A stretch of 9,001 nucleotides of DNA. Source: an uncultured Clostridia bacterium. Lineage in GTDB: Bacteria; Bacillota; Clostridia; Lachnospirales; Lachnospiraceae. Shown one piece after another: positions 6,847 to 9,001 of the stretch. The position numbers and the translations under genes were made by a program. The stretch lies in the NCBI GenBank assembly GCA_946614685.1, contig CAMOHF010000032.1:1-9001 (forward strand), read 5' to 3'. Each line of letters starts with the position of its first letter. Within the stretch, counting starts at the first letter, position 1. The notes beneath the pieces were generated by a model. The model did no database searches. It was not told the DNA's origin and was given only the letters and a program-made list of their open reading frames with translations.

Positions 6847-6853
6847 AGAGAAG

Positions 6854-7363
6854 ATGTTTCGAATATGGTATCCGAGAGAATACTACACATCCACCTATGT
6901 GATTCCCTTTGAGAAGTACTATAAGAAGGGGTATCGCGCGGTGCTGTTTGATATCGACAATACACTGGTGGAGCATGACGCTCCCGCGGACGATCGCGCA
7001 AAAGCGCTGATCGCACGGCTCAAAGAGATTGGATTTTCGGTTTGCTTTATCTCGAACAATGATGAAGAAAGAGTGAAGAGTTTCAATGATGCGGTGGACT
7101 GTACCTATGTCTACAAGGCGGGAAAGCCGCTTGCGAGAGGCTACCGCGAGGCGATGGAGCGTCTTCATACGACGCCGGAGAACACGATGTTCGTCGGTGA
7201 CCAGCTCTTTACGGATATCTGGGGTGCGAACAATGCAAGGGTGAGGAGCGTGCTCGTGCAGCCGATCGCAAAGCATGAAGAGATACAGATTGTGTTGAAG
7301 CGGGTGCCGGAGCGCATCATACTGTGTGCGTACCTGAGACGGCACAGACTGCGTGACAAGTGA
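6854..7363 (+). CDS. YqeG-family HAD IIIA phosphatase (169 aa)
   Basis: This is a haloacid-dehalogenase superfamily phosphatase of the YqeG/GEP4 group. Motif I is FDIDNTL (nucleophile D33, acid D35), motif II is ISNN (S67), motif III lysine is in AGKP (K91), and motif IV is GDQLFTD (D116, D121). The N-terminus FRIWYPREYYTSTY and the length of about 170 residues fit YqeG. Eukaryotic relatives (GEP4, PTPMT-independent) dephosphorylate phosphatidylglycerol phosphate, but the bacterial substrate is not settled and I do not assign one. There is no membrane segment; the tail is basic (LRRHRLRDK), which might help it sit on membranes. It lies 11 nt after uvrC and shares its transcript, ending at the hairpin at 7380-7407. 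The pairing with uvrC probably reflects operon packing and need not mean a repair role. Confidence 0.88.
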   Translation: MFRIWYPREYYTSTYVIPFEKYYKKGYRAVLFDIDNTLVEHDAPADDRAKALIARLKEIGFSVCFISNNDEERVKSFNDAVDCTYVYKAGKPLARGYREAMERLHTTPENTMFVGDQLFTDIWGANNARVRSVLVQPIAKHEEIQIVLKRVPERIILCAYLRRHRLRDK

Positions 7364-7374
7364 AGTGCTTTGGG

Positions 7375-7411
7375 CATAAAAAAAGACGACCTTGCGGTCG
7401 TCTTTTTATGC
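7375..7411. terminator. Bidirectional rho-independent terminator between the YqeG-type gene and rpsT
   Basis: GACGACC (7385-7391) pairs with GGTCGTC (7396-7402) around a TTGC loop and is extended by five A-T pairs (7380-7384 with 7403-7407). Outer GCAT (7374-7377) and ATGC (7408-7411) can also pair across a bulge of two As. Five Ts follow on the plus strand and seven on the minus strand, so it serves both convergent genes. Confidence 0.88.
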
Positions 7412-7675
7412 TTACGCGAGCTTGTTCACTGCAAGTGTAAGTCTGGAGATCTTACGAGCTGCGTTGTTCTTGTGGTAGATACCCTTGGAAGCAGCCTTGT
7501 TGATCTCGGAGATTGCATTCTTGAGTGCGGACTCAGCTGCTGCCTTGTCTCCCTCAGCTACTGCAAGCTCAACCTTCTTGATCATGGTCTTAACCTTAGA
7601 CTTGATCGTCTTGTTTCTCATGGTCTTGGTCTCGATGACGAGAATTCTTTTCTTTGCAGATTTGATGTTAGCCAA
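7412..7675 (-). CDS. rpsT: Small ribosomal subunit protein S20 (87 aa), TTG start
   Basis: S20 binds 16S rRNA early in assembly of the small subunit. The sequence ANIKSAKKRI at the N-terminus, the long Lys/Ala-rich helices, and IYHKNNAARKISRLTLAVNKL at the C-terminus (read as IYHKNNAARK then ISRLTLAVNKL) are characteristic. At 87 residues the length is normal. The start is TTG at 7675: GGAGG (7684-7688 on the plus strand as CCTCC) lies 8 nt upstream, and the protein then begins with the conserved M-A-N-I-K-S-A-K-K-R. An upstream in-frame GTG at 7684 overlaps the Shine-Dalgarno and is rejected. In E. coli rpsT also starts with TTG and the protein represses its own translation, so a similar control is plausible here but not shown. 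It stands alone, with its own promoter region and a shared terminator. Confidence 0.97.
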   Translation of the reverse strand: MANIKSAKKRILVIETKTMRNKTIKSKVKTMIKKVELAVAEGDKAAAESALKNAISEINKAASKGIYHKNNAARKISRLTLAVNKLA

Positions 7676-7683
7676 ATCAGACA

Positions 7684-7688
7684 CCTCC
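7684..7688 (-). promoter_or_regulatory. Ribosome binding site deciding the TTG start of rpsT
   Basis: GGAGG on the minus strand, 8 nt before the TTG at 7675. The alternative GTG codon shares a base with this site and cannot be used with it. Confidence 0.85.
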
Positions 7689-7708
7689 GTATACTAGTAG
7701 TTATCAGG

Positions 7709-7735
7709 TTTATACATAATCATCACTTTGGTCAA
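7709..7735 (-). promoter_or_regulatory. Possible proximal rpsT promoter
   Basis: The minus strand has TTGACC (7730-7735) and TATAAA (7709-7714). Both hexamers are good, but the 15-nt spacer is short. If used, the leader would be about 27 nt and would omit the hairpin at 7744-7771. Confidence 0.4.
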
Positions 7736-7743
7736 GACACGTA

Positions 7744-7771
7744 CGGTATGCCCACACCACCAGGCAGACCG
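7744..7771 (-). promoter_or_regulatory. Hairpin in the long rpsT leader
   Basis: On the minus strand CGGT-C-TGCC and GGCA-T-ACCG form two 4-bp blocks with a single mismatch between them and a 10-nt loop (TGGTGGTGTG). It would be transcribed only from the distal promoter. There is no T run, so it is not a terminator. A possible regulatory element or S20 binding site, by inference only. Confidence 0.35.
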
Positions 7772-7819
7772 GACCAGTGTAATTATCGTTCATGTGCGCG
7801 GGTTAAACGCACAGATAGT

Positions 7820-7848
7820 AGAATATCAAAAACCTCTTTTTCTGTCAA
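7820..7848 (-). promoter_or_regulatory. Distal rpsT promoter, sigma-A type
   Basis: The minus strand has a perfect TTGACA (7843-7848) and TATTCT (7820-7825) with exactly 17 nt between. Transcription would start near 7813, leaving a leader of about 138 nt before the TTG start. Confidence 0.65.
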
Positions 7849-7877
7849 TAGGTTCCTTCAAAAAATATAGAGTTTCC

Positions 7878-7906
7878 TTTACACGACACGTCTTAGATGG
7901 TAAAAT
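7878..7906 (+). promoter_or_regulatory. Sigma-A type promoter for the DUF1461-like gene and glgB
   Basis: TTTACA (7878-7883) and TAAAAT (7901-7906) are each one base from consensus and are separated by exactly 17 nt. The start is expected near 7913. It faces away from the distal rpsT promoter, with 29 nt between the two -35 boxes. Confidence 0.75.
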
Positions 7907-7940
7907 AGATTGGTACATTTTGAGAAGCGGATGAAGAAAG

Positions 7941-8600
7941 ATGACAAAAGTATATACACGTTTTCAGATACTTGCGAGCGTCAGCATCGCAGTATTTATT
8001 TTGAGCTTTTCATTGGTGCTTCTTGCAGAGAATCGAAGCGCTTATACGAAGGCTTTACAGAAGACACAGGCGGAAGGACAGACGGTAGAGGATGCGTCCG
8101 GAAGCTTTGAAAGCAAGTTGATCTACGAACAGCTTGCAGCCTCATTTGCCAAGTGGGGCACGAAATCCTACGATGTTTCAGGGAATCAGATCAGTGAAAC
8201 CAATACCCGCAAATTAAACGAATTAAAAAGGTATTACAAGAGGGCCTGGGTTTTCGGGATCCTGTCGCTCGGAGTCAGCATTTATGCACTGATCCGGCTT
8301 TCACGGCGCAGGATGTTCATGCCGCTTGTGTATGGCGCACTGCTCGCACTGTTTGGGGTATGCTGCTTTGCACTTCGGGTGATGACAAGCGGAAAGGAGA
8401 TCTTTTCGGCACTTCGTGCCATGATCATGCGCGGCGATTACGGATATTTCGCGGATGACGATATTCTGATCTCCGTACTCCCTGAGACCTTCGCAAGAAG
8501 GCTTGCCTGCTGGTACCTCATTCTGGTGATCGCACTGGGGCTGGTGTCCGTGCTGATCCGCCAGCTGATCTATTATATCGGAAGACCACATCGATTCTAA
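7941..8600 (+). CDS. Four-helix integral membrane protein, DUF1461/TIGR01906-like (219 aa)
   Basis: Hydrophobic segments lie at about residues 8-29, 102-120, 126-147 and 188-213, with a hydrophilic region of some 70 residues between the first and second. This layout and the stretch from F155 to about F184 (FSALRAMIMRGDYG, then ISVLPETFARR) recall the TIGR01906/DUF1461 family, where F-x-x-F/L-H/R, a G-D/N pair, and I-x-x-L/I-P-E-x-F are typical. The family has no established function. The usual histidine of the family's FHxxF motif is not present here, so the match is partial. Initiation at 7941 follows a purine-rich GAAGAAAG without a clear AGGAGG, so translation may be weak. The gene is 20 nt upstream of glgB and probably shares its transcript. 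The assignment is by pattern memory and is moderate. Confidence 0.62.
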   Translation: MTKVYTRFQILASVSIAVFILSFSLVLLAENRSAYTKALQKTQAEGQTVEDASGSFESKLIYEQLAASFAKWGTKSYDVSGNQISETNTRKLNELKRYYKRAWVFGILSLGVSIYALIRLSRRRMFMPLVYGALLALFGVCCFALRVMTSGKEIFSALRAMIMRGDYGYFADDDILISVLPETFARRLACWYLILVIALGLVSVLIRQLIYYIGRPHRF

Positions 8601-8620
8601 AACCGAAGAGGAGGGTTCTT

Positions 8621-9001
8621 ATGAATAAAAGACTGGAAGACTGGGTAAACTGGGTACTCTACGATGAGCTTGTGAAAGGTGAACTGAATGCACCGAGGCA
8701 CCTGCTCGGTATTCATGACTACGGCGAGGGACAGGTCATCACCTGTTACAGACCGCACGCAAGACGCGTTTCGGTTACCAGCCCTACCGGCAAGAGCGCC
8801 ACAGAGATGGAAGAACTTGCGCCGGGCCTCTACGGTATCTACTTTCCGAAGAAGAAATTCAAGGATGCCAAATACCGCATCAGCACGGACTATGAGGACG
8901 GAACGAATGTCACTACGGCAGATTGCTATGCGTTTGACGGACAGATCACGGACTATGACGTATATCTTTTCGCCGAGGGCAAGGATTACGATATCTACGA
9001 C
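8621..9001 (+). CDS. glgB: 1,4-alpha-glucan branching enzyme, N-terminal part (cut by window edge)
   Basis: GlgB introduces alpha-1,6 branches into glycogen by cutting and moving short alpha-1,4 chains; it is cytoplasmic. The 127 codons present cover the N-terminal carbohydrate-binding (CBM48-type) region. It shows ELNAPRHLLGIHDYG, matching the family's P-H-x-x-L-G-x-H pattern with R before the first H, and a typical V-x-V-x-x-P-T/D-G strand (about 50-57). It ends with DYDVYLFAEGKDYDIYD, which in branching enzymes runs directly into K-L-G-A-H and the catalytic barrel. The catalytic residues lie beyond the window. AGGAGG (8609-8614) is 6 nt before the ATG. No promoter or terminator separates it from the upstream membrane gene. 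Further glg genes may follow outside the window. Confidence 0.92.
   Translation, partial: MNKRLEDWVNWVLYDELVKGELNAPRHLLGIHDYGEGQVITCYRPHARRVSVTSPTGKSATEMEELAPGLYGIYFPKKKFKDAKYRISTDYEDGTNVTTADCYAFDGQITDYDVYLFAEGKDYDIYD

Noticed and set aside
7682..7684. GTG as the start codon of rpsT, giving a 90-residue protein
   Set aside because: The codon overlaps the GGAGG ribosome site, and S20 proteins begin with MANIKSAKK, which the TTG at 7675 supplies.
7370..7870. Plus-strand 166-codon open frame across rpsT
   Set aside because: It is antisense to S20, begins in the terminator hairpin, and has a Leu/Ser/Cys-rich composition typical of a reverse-complement shadow.
7910..8110. Plus-strand 66-codon open frame overlapping the start of the DUF1461-like gene
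   Set aside because: It is in a different frame from a longer gene with clear membrane helices and family resemblance, and starts at the expected transcription start without a ribosome site.
1..9001. Mobile element, CRISPR, defence island or tRNA
   Set aside because: No transposase, integrase, spaced direct repeats, toxin-antitoxin pair, cloverleaf sequence or abrupt composition change was seen; the window looks like stable core chromosome.

Overview
The window reads as ordinary chromosomal DNA of a low-to-mid GC Firmicute, most likely a member of the Lachnospiraceae or a close clostridial relative. The grounds are the clostridial-type UvrC, S20 and GlgB sequences, strong AGGAGG ribosome binding sites, sigma-A type promoters and compact gene spacing. 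This placement is inferred from protein character, not from a database search. I see no transposase, integrase, CRISPR array, tRNA or rRNA.

Layout. (1) 1-63 is the tail of an EPSP synthase (aroA), closed by a hairpin shared with a small minus-strand gene. (2) 133-840 holds two small unrecognised membrane-associated proteins transcribed divergently from back-to-back promoters; the rightward one probably continues into a membrane-anchored MutS-family ATPase (897-2690) that lacks the mismatch-recognition part of true MutS. (3) 2852-4948 encodes an unrecognised 698-residue soluble protein with its own strong promoter and terminator, and a codon choice like that of the ribosomal protein gene in the same window. 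(4) 5019-7363 is uvrC followed 11 nt later by a YqeG-type HAD phosphatase. The uvrC start lies directly behind the preceding terminator and has no normal Shine-Dalgarno. (5) 7412-7675 is rpsT (S20) on the minus strand, starting at TTG, with two candidate promoters and a leader of about 138 nt that contains a hairpin. (6) 7941-9001 holds a DUF1461/TIGR01906-like four-helix membrane protein and the N-terminal part of glgB, the glycogen branching enzyme, cut by the window edge.

The genes do not form one pathway. Most are housekeeping: aromatic amino acid synthesis, nucleotide excision repair, ribosome and glycogen. The most novel item is the 698-residue protein. The next most worth checking are the uvrC initiation region, the rpsT leader and the membrane-tethered MutS homologue.
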